Source: Streptomyces sp. RKAG293 (GTDB lineage Bacteria; Actinomycetota; Actinomycetes; Streptomycetales; Streptomycetaceae). Taken from it: a DNA stretch of 64,000 nt. Under the pieces are notes generated by a model that saw nothing but the letters and a program-made list of their open reading frames with translations, did no database searches and was not told where the DNA came from. The stretch is from contig NZ_JAJOZB010000001.1 of NCBI RefSeq assembly GCF_023701745.1, forward strand, positions 2,424,501-2,488,500, written 5' to 3'. The translations under genes were made by a program, and so were the position numbers. This document shows positions 35,946 to 45,851 of the stretch, piece by piece (the first letter of the stretch is position 1; each line of letters begins with the position of its first letter).

Positions 35946-36724
35946 GCCGCCACCCGCGTCCGGACCACGAGGTCGTGCAGGGCGTCCTGCGCGCTGCTCT
36001 CCTCCGGCAGCCGGGAGACGGCCTGCGCCTCGTCCAGCACGGCGTGCAGCGTCTCGACGTCCCGGGCGACATGGGCGATGCCCATGCCCGTCGCCGGCCC
36101 GTGCTCCGCCACCGCCTTGGCCTCGATGAGTTCGGGGAGGTAGGCGGGGGCGGTGACCTGGCCGAGCAGTGTCGGCAGATGGGCCTCGACACCGCCGCCG
36201 CGCATCAGATGGATACCGGTGAGCAGCGCGCGGAAGGTGTAGAGCAGCGGCTTGAGCTCGCCGTTCCTCTCGTACAGCCGCCACTGCGTCGCCGCGAACC
36301 CGCGGTAGTGGTGGGCGTGCCCGCGGGTGATCACACCGGGCGCCAGGGCGGCGAGCTCGCCGTGCACGTCACTGGTGTGCACGACCAGCGGGGAGAGCAG
36401 TTGCTCCAGCACATAGCCGTTGCGGCGCAGCATCAGCCGGCAGAACTTCAGCAGGTCGTGCGTGACCAGATCCAGCTCCAGGCCCTCCCGGTCCCACATC
36501 CGGGTCTGGGTCTCCTCGCCCTCCCGCAGGCCGATGAGGTCGGCCAGGGGCAGGAGGTGGACCCCGCGCAGATCGACGTCCGAGTCACGGGAGGGGAATC
36601 CGTACAGGTGCGCGCCGGAGACGGTGGCGAGGAGCAGGGGCAGTCCCCGGCCGGTCAGCTCGGCGAGGACCGGGCGCAGATCGGGCAGTCCCGCGGCGCT
36701 GAGCGGGTCGGCGTGGATGGTCAT
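35942..36724 (-). CDS. Nucleotidyltransferase, RlaP-like, second copy
   Basis: A 260-residue member of the same COG3541 family as its neighbour at 34221 but only distantly alike. The active site reads SGAHLYGFPSRDSDVDLRGVHLLP, with SG in place of GS and a DVD pair. DLVTHDLLKFCRLMLRRNGYVLEQLLSPLVVH supplies the third acid region. In-frame starts lie at 36733, 36730 (GTG) and 36724; GGGGAGG is at optimal nine-base spacing only from the last, so I use it. It is coupled to the ADP-ribosylglycohydrolase by an ATGA overlap. It may form a pair with the first copy; substrate unknown. Confidence 0.85.
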   Translation of the reverse strand: MTIHADPLSAAGLPDLRPVLAELTGRGLPLLLATVSGAHLYGFPSRDSDVDLRGVHLLPLADLIGLREGEETQTRMWDREGLELDLVTHDLLKFCRLMLRRNGYVLEQLLSPLVVHTSDVHGELAALAPGVITRGHAHHYRGFAATQWRLYERNGELKPLLYTFRALLTGIHLMRGGGVEAHLPTLLGQVTAPAYLPELIEAKAVAEHGPATGMGIAHVARDVETLHAVLDEAQAVSRLPEESSAQDALHDLVVRTRVAA

Positions 36725-36790
36725 GGTCACCATCCTCCCCGGACCGCGGGCCGCCGGGCCAGTGGTTTCGGTGTCGGGTGCCCACGGAAA

Positions 36791-36831
36791 CGGCCGGCCG
36801 GAACGGCCCTGAGGACCGTTCCGGCCGGCCG
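36791..36831 (-). terminator. Terminator of the parA-scpAB-rluB unit
   Basis: Perfect 16-bp stem CGGCCGGCCGGAACGG (36791-36806) with its complement at 36816-36831, loop of nine bases, 32 bases beyond the rluB stop. Confidence 0.8.
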
Positions 36832-36863
36832 GAACGCGTGTGCGGGGAACGTGGCGGAACGAC

Positions 36864-38099
36864 CTAGAGGTCGACCTCACCCATCAGCATGCCGACCTCG
36901 GTGTTGGTGAGGCGGCGCAGCCAGCCGGACTTCTGGTCGCCGAGCGGGATCGGTCCGAAGCTGGTGCGCACCAGCCGGTCGACCGGGAAGCCGGCCTCGG
37001 AGAGCATCCGTCGCACGATGTGCTTGCGGCCCTCGTGCAGGGTCACCTCGACCAGGTAGTTCTTGCCGAGGTTCTCCACGACGCGGAAGTGGTCGGCGCG
37101 CGCCAGACCGTCCTCCAGCTCGATGCCGTCCTTGAGCTGCTTGCCGAGGTCACGCGGCAGCGGGCCCTGGATCGCGGCCAGGTAGGTCTTCTTGACGCCG
37201 TACCGCGGGTGGGTCAGGCGGTGGGCCAGCTCCCCGTGGTTGGTCAGGAGGATCAGGCCCTCCGTCTCGGTGTCCAGCCGGCCGACGTGGAAGAGCCGGG
37301 TCTCACGGTTGGTGACGTAGTCGCCCAGGCACTGGCGGCCGTCGGGGTCCTCCATGGTGGAGACGACGCCGGCCGGCTTGTTCAGCGCGAAGAACAGGTA
37401 CGACTGGGTGGCGACCGTCAGGCCGTCCACCTTGATCTCGTCCTTCTCCGGGTCGACGCGCATGCCCTGCTCGACGACGATCTTGCCGTTGACCTCGACA
37501 CGGTGCTGGTGGATGAGGTCCTCGCACGCACGGCGCGATCCCATCCCGGCACGGGCGAGGATCTTCTGCAGCCGCTCGCCCTCCTGGTCGTTGCCGAAGG
37601 TCTTCGGAGTCTTGATCTCCGGGCGGTTCTCGTAGCGGGAGCGGTTGCGCTCCTCGATCTTCGCCTCGAGCTCGCGCGACTTCGCGGGGATCGGCTTGCG
37701 GCCGAGGTTGCCGGTCGCGCGGTAGCGCGGCTTCTCGGGGGGCACGCCGCCGGGCCGGTTCGCGCCCGACTGGCCGGTGTTCCCGACGTCGTAGCGGCGC
37801 TCCTCGGGACGGGGGTTCTGCGCGCGCCGCTCCTCGTCACGCTGCTGGCCGCTGCCCGAGACGCGGGGCGTGCTGCCACCGCCACGGGGGTAGCCGCCGC
37901 CGCGGGAGCCCGGGCCGCCGGCGCCGCTGCCACCGCGGGAGCCCGCGCCACCGGCGCCGCTGCCACCGCGGGAGCCGCCACCGCTGCCGGCGCTGCTGCC
38001 GCCACGGGAGCCGCCGCTACCGGAGCCCCCGCCCGCGCCGCGCGGGTTGCCGCCCCGGGGGTTCCGGTTGCCGCCGCTGTTCCTGTCGCTGCTTCGCAT
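36864..38099 (-). CDS. rluB: 23S rRNA pseudouridine synthase, RluB/RsuA family, with RGG-rich N terminus
   Basis: A 411-residue protein. The first about 170 residues are disordered, dominated by GGSRGGSGAGG-type repeats and charged stretches. The S4 RNA-binding domain (RLQKILARAGMGSRRACEDL ... HRVEVNGKIV) and the synthase domain (HVGRLDTETEGLILLTNHGE, catalytic Asp in GRLDT; GVKKTYLA; GRKHIVRRM) follow. It should pseudouridylate a uridine of 23S rRNA near the peptidyl-transferase centre. The ATG shares a base with the scpB stop (TGATG). The coding strand is at the end of the segregation operon, a gene order known in Gram-positives. Confidence 0.92.
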   Translation of the reverse strand: MRSSDRNSGGNRNPRGGNPRGAGGGSGSGGSRGGSSAGSGGGSRGGSGAGGAGSRGGSGAGGPGSRGGGYPRGGGSTPRVSGSGQQRDEERRAQNPRPEERRYDVGNTGQSGANRPGGVPPEKPRYRATGNLGRKPIPAKSRELEAKIEERNRSRYENRPEIKTPKTFGNDQEGERLQKILARAGMGSRRACEDLIHQHRVEVNGKIVVEQGMRVDPEKDEIKVDGLTVATQSYLFFALNKPAGVVSTMEDPDGRQCLGDYVTNRETRLFHVGRLDTETEGLILLTNHGELAHRLTHPRYGVKKTYLAAIQGPLPRDLGKQLKDGIELEDGLARADHFRVVENLGKNYLVEVTLHEGRKHIVRRMLSEAGFPVDRLVRTSFGPIPLGDQKSGWLRRLTNTEVGMLMGEVDL

Positions 38100-38761
38100 C
38101 AAAGTTCCGTCGTCGAGTGAGTCGTCGTATCTGCATCGTCCGGTGCATCCGGGTCGAACGACGGAACCCCTTCCAAGGAGTCCGCCTCGACGGCGTCCGC
38201 CTCCGGCAGGAAGGGGGCGAGCTCGGGTAGCTCGTCCAGGCCTCTGAGGCCCATCCGCTCCAGAAAGTAGTTCGTCGTCCTGTACAGGATCGCACCTGTT
38301 TCGGGTTCCGTCCCACCCTCCTCCACCAGACCGCGCTGCAGGAGGGTGCGCATCACACCGTCACAGTTGACTCCGCGGACCGCCGAAACCCGTGATCGGC
38401 TGACCGGCTGGCGGTACGCGACGACCGCCAGCGTCTCCAGCGCGGCCTGGGTGAGACGGGCCTGCTGTCCGTCCAGAACGAACTTCTGCACGGCCGGCGC
38501 GAAGGCCGGCCGGGTGTAGAACCGCCAGCCGCCGGCGACCAGCCGCAGGTCGAAGCCCCTGCCCTGGGCGGTGTAGTCCTCGGACAGCGCGCGCAGGGCG
38601 GCGGCGACCGCGCGCTTCGGCCGCTGGAGCACCGTCGCCAGCTGCTCCACGGTGGCCGGCTCGTCCACGACCATCAGAACGGCCTCCAGCGCGGGCCGGA
38701 GGTCGAGGGCGGCCACCTCGGCGGAGAGCGGCCCGGCGGGCGCCGCTGCGTCGTCCGTCAT
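38099..38761 (-). CDS. scpB: Segregation and condensation protein B
   Basis: A 220-residue kleisin-associated winged-helix protein. The two winged helices are seen in LRPALEAVLMVVDEPATVEQ ... AVAAALRALSEDY and QAALETLAVVAYRQPVSRSRVSAVRGVNCDGVMRTLLQRG ... GAILYRTTNYFLERMGL. ScpB binds ScpA and the SMC ATPase to form the bacterial condensin that organises and separates chromosomes. The ATG lies within the scpA stop (ATGA overlap). The C-terminal 30 residues are acidic. Confidence 0.97.
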   Translation of the reverse strand: MTDDAAAPAGPLSAEVAALDLRPALEAVLMVVDEPATVEQLATVLQRPKRAVAAALRALSEDYTAQGRGFDLRLVAGGWRFYTRPAFAPAVQKFVLDGQQARLTQAALETLAVVAYRQPVSRSRVSAVRGVNCDGVMRTLLQRGLVEEGGTEPETGAILYRTTNYFLERMGLRGLDELPELAPFLPEADAVEADSLEGVPSFDPDAPDDADTTTHSTTEL

Positions 38762-39870
38762 TTTTCTTTGCCCTCCGGGTCGAATTCATCGGTGACGAGC
38801 CGCCGCGCGGTCTCCTGATCGCCGCCCGTCCAGCGCACGAGCAGCGCGCCGAGCGCCTCCTCCTGGTCCAGCGCGACCACTTTCTCCCGGTACAGCTCCA
38901 GGAGGGCCAGGAAACGCGCGACGACGGTGAGGGTGTCCGGGGCGTCCGCCGCGAGGTCGGCGAAACTGGTCTCCCCCAGCTCGATCAGCCGGGCCACCAC
39001 CAGCTCGCCCTGTTCCCTGACGCTGACCAGCGGCGCGTGGATGTGGTCGGTGTAGATCTGCGGCACCGGCTTGGGCTGCATCGCCTTGACGGCCAGCTTC
39101 GCGAACCGCTCGGGGCCGACGCTGAAGACGACCTCCGGCAGCAGGTCCGCGTGCTGCGGTTCGAGACCGACCGTGCGGGGGTGGTGCAGCGCCTCCGCCT
39201 CCAGCCGCTCGGCGAAGATCGCCGCGATCCGCTTGTACGCGCGGTACTGCAGCAGCCGGGCGAAGAGCAGGTCGCGCGCCTCCAGCAGCGCCAGGTCCGC
39301 CTCGTCCTCGACCTCGGCGGTCGGCAGCAGCCGGGCGGCCTTCAGATCGAGCAGGGTCGCCGCGACGACGAGGAACTCGGTGGCCTGGTCGAGGTCCCAG
39401 TCGGCTCCCATGGCACGGATGTGCGCCATGAACTCGTTGGTGACCGTGGACAGCGCGACCTCGGTCACGTCCATCCGGTGCTTCGAGATCAGCTGCAGCA
39501 GCAGGTCGAACGGCCCCTCGAAGTTCACCAGCCGCACGGTGAACCGGCCGTCGGGTGCCTGATCGGGGACAGCGCCGGCCGGGGCCGCGGCGGGCGCCGC
39601 GGGCGGCTCCGGGGCAGGCGGCACCGCGGGCTCCGCCGGTTCGACGGGCTCCGCCGGTTCGACGGGCTCCGGTGACGCGACGGGGGCCGGTACGGCAGCA
39701 GGTGCCGGTTCCGCGACGGGTACCGGTTCTGCGACAGGCGCCGGCTCCGCGACAGGTGCCGGTTCCGGCGTCGGCTCCACCACGGGCGCCGTCGCCGCGG
39801 CCGGGCGGCCCGGCCCCCGGCCGAGGGCTCGGCGGGGCGGCTGGGGGGCGTCGTCGTCGGTGATCGGCAT
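38758..39870 (-). CDS. scpA: Segregation and condensation protein A
   Basis: A 370-residue kleisin of the SMC complex. The kleisin domain begins near residue 108 at FTVRLVNFEGPFDLLLQLISKHRMDVTEVAL and ends with LARLIELGETSFADLA ... VARFLALLELYREKVVAL. It is preceded by about 105 low-complexity residues rich in Pro, Ala, Val and Glu (EPAPVAEPAPVAE repeats), longer than in other bacteria. Start by ATG at 39870. It overlaps scpB by four bases and follows the RHH-like gene after 104 bases. Confidence 0.95.
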   Translation of the reverse strand: MPITDDDAPQPPRRALGRGPGRPAAATAPVVEPTPEPAPVAEPAPVAEPVPVAEPAPAAVPAPVASPEPVEPAEPVEPAEPAVPPAPEPPAAPAAAPAGAVPDQAPDGRFTVRLVNFEGPFDLLLQLISKHRMDVTEVALSTVTNEFMAHIRAMGADWDLDQATEFLVVAATLLDLKAARLLPTAEVEDEADLALLEARDLLFARLLQYRAYKRIAAIFAERLEAEALHHPRTVGLEPQHADLLPEVVFSVGPERFAKLAVKAMQPKPVPQIYTDHIHAPLVSVREQGELVVARLIELGETSFADLAADAPDTLTVVARFLALLELYREKVVALDQEEALGALLVRWTGGDQETARRLVTDEFDPEGKEK

Positions 39871-39974
39871 CGCTGTCCATCGTGCGGGGTCGGCGGGGGC
39901 GGCCCCCTGGCAGGGAGCCTACTGAGCCGCCCCGTCCGACGTCGCCGTGGCCACGCCGACCACCGCCCGGTGGA

Positions 39975-40526
39975 TCAGCGGCCCCGCAGCCGGCGCACCA
40001 GGATGCTCGCGTCCCCGCGGGACTCCAGATCCGCCAGCACCACGGCGACCGCCTCGCGGACGATCCGGCCGCGGTCGATCGCCAGGCCGTGTTCACCGCG
40101 CAGCACGAGCCGCGCGTGTTCGAGATCCATCAGCTCCTCGGCGGAGACATAGACGGTGATCTTCTCGTCGTGCCGTTCACGGCCGCTGGGGCGCGGCCGC
40201 TGCTGTTTGCGGCGCGTCTGCTGGACCGGCACCGGGGCCGTGGGCGGCTGGCCCGCGGCCTGTGGCCGGCGGCCCTGCGGGATCCCCTCGCGGCCGCTGT
40301 GCTCGGCCGGGGTCCCGTCCTGGCCGCCGCCGTCGGGCGCTGTGCCCGTCTGCGGCTCGTTCCCGTCCGCCGGGGCGTCGGGTACCGGCCGCAGCCGCCC
40401 GTCGGCCTGAGGGGCCTTCTGGGCGTCCCCGTTGGCGTGCTTACGGGGCTGGGAGGCCTGCAGCCCCATTCCCCCTGTGGTGCGGAACAGTTCGTCCGCA
40501 CCCGGGAGACTCACTCGGCGTGACAC
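39975..40526 (-). CDS. Ribbon-helix-helix-like protein between parA and scpA
   Basis: A 183-residue protein. The first about 115 residues are disordered and rich in Pro, Gln and Gly. The remaining part EKITVYVSAEELMDLEHARLVLRGEHGLAIDRGRIVREAVAVVLADL has the strand-then-two-helices pattern of ribbon-helix-helix DNA-binding proteins, ending in a basic tail. Position directly after a ParA-type ATPase, where its GTG start overlaps the parA end by 16 bases, suggests a ParA partner that binds DNA in place of ParB. It is not a ParB by sequence. Function inferred only. Confidence 0.7.
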   Translation of the reverse strand: MSRRVSLPGADELFRTTGGMGLQASQPRKHANGDAQKAPQADGRLRPVPDAPADGNEPQTGTAPDGGGQDGTPAEHSGREGIPQGRRPQAAGQPPTAPVPVQQTRRKQQRPRPSGRERHDEKITVYVSAEELMDLEHARLVLRGEHGLAIDRGRIVREAVAVVLADLESRGDASILVRRLRGR

Positions 40527-41626
40527 CGGGCGAGCACCTCCCTGGCGAGCTGACGGTAGGCGGCGGCACCAACGGAGTTGGACGCGTACGTCGTGATCGG
40601 CTCGCCGGCGACGGTGGTCTCCGGGAAGCGCACCGTACGGCCGATGACCGTGTGGAACACGTGCTCGTCGAAGGCCTCGACCACGCGGGCGAGCACCTCA
40701 CGGCTGTGCACCGTGCGGGAGTCGTACATCGTGGCGAGGATGCCGTCGAGTTCGAGTTCGGGGTTGAGCCGTTCCCGGACCTTCTCGATGGTCTCGGTGA
40801 GCAGAGCGACACCGCGCAGTGCGAAGAACTCGCACTCCAGCGGCACGATCACCGAGTGCGCCGCGGTGAGCGCGTTGACGGTCAGCAGGCCGAGCGAGGG
40901 CTGGCAGTCGATGACGATGTAGTCGTAGTCGGCCATCAGCGGCTTGAGGGCGCGCTGCAGTGTCGACTCGCGCGCCACCTCGCTGACCAGTTGGACCTCG
41001 GCCGCCGACAAGTCGATATTGCTCGGCAGCAGGTCCATACCGGGCACCGCGGTCTTCAGCAGCACCTCGTCCGCCGCCAACCCGCGTTCCATCAGCAGGT
41101 TGTAGACGGTGATGTCGAGTTCCATCGGGTTGACGCCGAGTCCGACCGAGAGCGCGCCCTGCGGATCGAAGTCGACGAGGAGTACCCGGCGGCCGTACTC
41201 GGCGAGCGCGGCACCCAGGTTGATGGTCGAGGTCGTCTTGCCGACCCCGCCCTTCTGGTTGCACATCGCGACGATTTTCGCCGGGCCGTGGTCGGTGAGC
41301 GGATTGGGGATCGGGAAGTACGGAAGCGGGCGTCCCGTCGGACCGACCCGCTCGCGGCGCTGACGGGCAGCGTCCGGGGCGAGTGTGGCCGCGTATTCGG
41401 GATCCGGCTCGTACTCCGCGTCTGGGTCGTAGAACTGACCGTCCTGCAGATCGTCCTCGTATGGCGCCATGGCGTGTGTGGGGTGCGTCTCCGTGTTCTT
41501 GTCGGCCCGGCGTGCCTCGAAGGTGCGGACCGCGACGGAACCGACGGTCTCGAGCCTGTTGGGGCTCTCGACCTGAACGGTCATTCCTGGTTGACCACCC
41601 CCGGGAGCAAATGTCGACTCATTCAC
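40511..41626 (-). CDS. ParA-family ATPase (orphan, chromosome segregation)
   Basis: A 371-residue Walker-type ATPase of the ParA/Soj family. The deviant Walker A is NQKGGVGKTTSTINLGAALA; LLVDFDPQGALS and DYIVIDCQPSLG are the A' and B motifs, and the C terminus matches Soj. About 115 N-terminal residues are acidic and Pro-rich, longer than Soj. The GTG start is chosen because AAGGAGGT stands about ten bases upstream; the Met 14 codons later has no spacing. It heads an operon with a ribbon-helix-helix-like gene and scpAB-rluB, so a role with the SMC complex rather than with parB-parS is likely. Confidence 0.92.
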   Translation of the reverse strand: MNESTFAPGGGQPGMTVQVESPNRLETVGSVAVRTFEARRADKNTETHPTHAMAPYEDDLQDGQFYDPDAEYEPDPEYAATLAPDAARQRRERVGPTGRPLPYFPIPNPLTDHGPAKIVAMCNQKGGVGKTTSTINLGAALAEYGRRVLLVDFDPQGALSVGLGVNPMELDITVYNLLMERGLAADEVLLKTAVPGMDLLPSNIDLSAAEVQLVSEVARESTLQRALKPLMADYDYIVIDCQPSLGLLTVNALTAAHSVIVPLECEFFALRGVALLTETIEKVRERLNPELELDGILATMYDSRTVHSREVLARVVEAFDEHVFHTVIGRTVRFPETTVAGEPITTYASNSVGAAAYRQLAREVLARCHAE

Positions 41627-41852
41627 AAGTCGTCTTACCTCCTTGGTGACCAGGAAACTTCTCGATAGGTCAGCGCGACAGCATGCCGACGGTTGGCGAC
41701 TCTATGGCGTGTCAGTGGTTCACAGCAACACAATCCGCCGGACACGGCACGATGTGTCGGTAACCGAACACCCCGCTGTCAAGGGCGTAACCGCGTCGTC
41801 GCCGATGTTTCAGCGAGGTACGAAACGGTGAAACTGGTACGTTCGACGCACT
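41627..41852. other. Promoter region of parA
   Basis: Non-coding sequence upstream of parA. Several short repeats and GGTACGAAACGGTGAAACTGGTAC, which has GGTAC/GTACC-like inverted ends, suggest promoter or regulator sites. No gene or RNA is supported. Confidence 0.4.
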
Positions 41853-41884
41853 CGGCCGGGCCTTGAGTCTCCAAGGCCCGGCCG
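41853..41884 (-). terminator. Terminator of ald
   Basis: Perfect 13-bp stem CGGCCGGGCCTTG (41853-41865) with CAAGGCCCGGCCG (41872-41884), loop of six bases, 54 bases after the ald stop. Confidence 0.8.
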
Positions 41885-41937
41885 TTGTCGCCGTGTTGAC
41901 GTGTAGACGTTTCGCGCGCCCGTCACACGCCCGCTGA

Positions 41938-43053
<1,116 letters not shown>

Positions 43054-43284
43054 GTCGATCACGGTCCTTGCACTCATTGGAAGACAGGAATGGCTGCAGC
43101 TGTCCGTACATGGCGCGAGAAAGCGTCACACGTCGGACCTGACCGCGATGTGCGCGGCGGAGCCCAGTCTAGTGAAGGAAGACTCTCTGTCTAGCCTTAC
43201 AAAGTGATTAGTTTGGCCGAGAACGGTGACAGATTCGTAGGCCTGGGGCGCTGACACCTTCAGGCCACCGCTTTTCGGGGCCGC

Positions 43285-45636
43285 TCAGCCGGGGACTTCA
43301 CCCGGGCTGAGCAGGCGCTTCGCGGCCGCGCGCTGCAGACGTGCGCCGCCCGGATCGCCGAGCCGGTCGAGGGTGTCGGCCATCCGCAGCAGTACGGCGC
43401 CTTCCAGCCGTTCGTCGCCGGCCTGCCGGGCCCAGTACAGGGCGTCACGACAGGTCCGCAGAGCGTCCTCGGGATGTCCCGCGTACTCCTGGACCCGCGC
43501 CGCCTCGCTCAGCGCGCGGGCCTGGGCCGGCAGGTCGCCGAGCCGCCGGTGGGCGCCCGCGGCGGCCCGCCACTCGCGCAGCGCGGTGCCGTACCGGCCA
43601 CCGTAGGTGTGCAGTGCGCCGAGCCGGCCGTGCAGCCGGGCCGCGTGGCCGGTCTCCCCGCGGGCCAGCCGCAGCGCGAGCGCCCTGCCGTACCAGTCCG
43701 CGGCCCGCTGCGGGTCGTCGAGCTCCAGGTACGTGCCGCCGATGGCCTCCATCGCCCGGCCTTCGGCCTCTCCGTCGTCACCGGTCCGCGCCTCGCCGAG
43801 GGCCAGCCGGTAGCGGTCCAGCGCCTGCCGGGTCCTGCCGGCCTCCACATCGAGGTCGGCGAGGTTGATCAGCGCCGCCGCCTTCTCGCGGGGCAGCCCG
43901 CGGCGGGTCGCCACATCGAGCACCAGGGCGTGCAGCTGATAGCGCTCCCCCGCCGTCTCCCGGTCCGCCGGATCCACGCCCAGTGCCCGCACCAGATTGG
44001 CGACCAACCGCCGGGCCAGGGTGTCGAGTTCCCCGTCGGCGACCGCGGCGTGGGCCGCGGCGAGCAGCGCGGGGAGGCGGGCCCGCAGCCATACGGCGGC
44101 GGCGGACCGCGATCCGAAGCGCATCGAGCGCGGCAGCCCCTCCAGCGACGCCCGGCCCGGGGAACCGTCGGGCTCCAGCGTGATGCGGCACGACTGCAGC
44201 AGCCGCACCGTCCGCTCCAGCATCCTGGCCCTGGCCAGCTGGACCTCGCCCGTCCGGTCCCGGGTCTCCAGCAGAGCCCGCAGCAGCGGTTCGAGGCAGC
44301 CAGGCACCCGGTACTGCGGGGGCAGCGGCGGATCCACCGGATCCGCGTGCAGCAGCCCGTGCGCGCCGAGGTCGTCCAGCGTGCTCTGCGCGGCGGTCAC
44401 CGAGCAGCCGGCCAGCGCCGAGGCGATGTGCGAGTCCACCAGTCCGGCCGGCGCCAGCGCCAGCAGCCGCAGCATCCGGGCGGCGGTGGGCGGCAGCGAG
44501 TCGTAGACCAGCCGGAAGGCGCGCACCAGCTGGGGCGGCGCGGTGGCGCGCGGTGACGCCTCCGGCGCGGTGGCGTGGGCGACGGATGCCGCCGCCGGAG
44601 CGGGCCCGGCCGCAGGTTTCGGGGCCTCCTCCGCGCGCGCCTTCGGCCCGGACCCGGCCACCCGCTCGGAGCCCGCCTCGGTCCCGGTCCCGGGCGCACC
44701 GTCGGAGCCGGTCGCGGCAGCCCCTTCAGGCTCCGCCGGCGGCACGGCGCCGCGCCCGGCCTGGGGCCCGGTCTTCGCCGCGGTCCTCGCCGGCGGCGCC
44801 GGCTCGTCCGGTACCGCGCGCAGCCGGCTGGTGGCGTCGGTCACCGACAGCCGCGGCTGGGCGGCGAGCCAGGCGGCGACCAGTCGCAGCGCGGTGGGGT
44901 GCCCGGCGCACTCCTGGACGAGGGTCTCGGCCGCCCGCGGATCACAGGTGACCCGGGTCGGGCCGATCGCCTGCGACAGCAGATCGACGGAAGCGGCGGT
45001 GTCCAGCCCGCCGAGGGTGCACGGCCGGACGTCCGGGACACCCGGCAGCGGCCCCTCGGACGTGGCCACCACCAGACTGCCGGGCCCTTCCGGGAGCAGC
45101 GGCAGCAGCTGGTCGGCGTGCGAGACGTCATCGAGCACCAGGACGGTGCGGCGGCCCGCCAGTGCCGCGCGCAGTGCCGCGTACACCTCACCGGGCTCCG
45201 CCTCCGGCAGCGGCGACCCGGCGCCGAGGTCCCGCAGCAGCGCCCGCGCGGCCTGTTCCGGAGGGGTGCGCTCGCCGCCGCTGCCGGTGAGCCGTACGAA
45301 GTGCTGCCCGTCGGCGTAGCGCGCGGCGACGTCCCGGGCGAGATGGACGGCGAGCGCGGTCCGCCCGGAGCCGGGCCGTCCCGCGATGAGCAGGACGCGG
45401 CTGCCGTCCGCCACCTTGCCGCCCAGTGTGGCCAGGCCCGGCCGGTCGATGTCGGCCCGCAGCCCGTCCAGTTCCCTGCGGCGCCCGACGAAGTGCGGAA
45501 CGTCCTCGGGAAGGGCGCAGCCCGGCACCGGCGGTGGGGGCGGGACCGGGTCCTTCGCCTCCGGCCCATGGCCGGGTGACGGCACGAAGTCCGCGTCGGC
45601 CACCGATTCACCGGCGTCCAGCACCTGATCCGCCAC
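43285..45636 (-). CDS. STAND NTPase with TPR repeats (AfsR-like without DNA-binding domain)
   Basis: A 783-residue protein of the NB-ARC/STAND group. A P-loop-like GRPGSGRTALAVHLARDVA (residues about 86-104) has Arg where the conserved Lys should be. Walker B VLVLDDV and a WHD-like SLPPTAARMLRLLALAPAGLVDS follow. Between these lies a 100-residue Ala/Pro/Glu-rich disordered insert. The C-terminal third has about six TPR units (LINLADLDVEAGRTRQALDRY, AIGGTYLELDDPQRAADWYGRAL and so on). The SARP DNA-binding domain of AfsR is absent, so it probably acts as a signal-switching scaffold. The GTG at 45636 has GGGAG at seven bases. Confidence 0.8.
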   Translation of the reverse strand: MADQVLDAGESVADADFVPSPGHGPEAKDPVPPPPPVPGCALPEDVPHFVGRRRELDGLRADIDRPGLATLGGKVADGSRVLLIAGRPGSGRTALAVHLARDVAARYADGQHFVRLTGSGGERTPPEQAARALLRDLGAGSPLPEAEPGEVYAALRAALAGRRTVLVLDDVSHADQLLPLLPEGPGSLVVATSEGPLPGVPDVRPCTLGGLDTAASVDLLSQAIGPTRVTCDPRAAETLVQECAGHPTALRLVAAWLAAQPRLSVTDATSRLRAVPDEPAPPARTAAKTGPQAGRGAVPPAEPEGAAATGSDGAPGTGTEAGSERVAGSGPKARAEEAPKPAAGPAPAAASVAHATAPEASPRATAPPQLVRAFRLVYDSLPPTAARMLRLLALAPAGLVDSHIASALAGCSVTAAQSTLDDLGAHGLLHADPVDPPLPPQYRVPGCLEPLLRALLETRDRTGEVQLARARMLERTVRLLQSCRITLEPDGSPGRASLEGLPRSMRFGSRSAAAVWLRARLPALLAAAHAAVADGELDTLARRLVANLVRALGVDPADRETAGERYQLHALVLDVATRRGLPREKAAALINLADLDVEAGRTRQALDRYRLALGEARTGDDGEAEGRAMEAIGGTYLELDDPQRAADWYGRALALRLARGETGHAARLHGRLGALHTYGGRYGTALREWRAAAGAHRRLGDLPAQARALSEAARVQEYAGHPEDALRTCRDALYWARQAGDERLEGAVLLRMADTLDRLGDPGGARLQRAAAKRLLSPGEVPG

Positions 45637-45851
45637 GGGCACTCTCCCGTTCTGCCTGCGCGCACGAGCCCGCCGCCGCTGCGAGCGGGAACACCATCGA
45701 GCCTAGGCCCTGTCCGAGCGATCACGAACGGCCACCGCGCGGAGTCCCGGCCGGCCGGACCCGGTGCACGGGGACATGCCCGGCCCGGGGCCCCCGCGCA
45801 GCCGATCCGCGCAATGATCACTCCATCGGATCAGCGGCGCGCCGGTACCGC

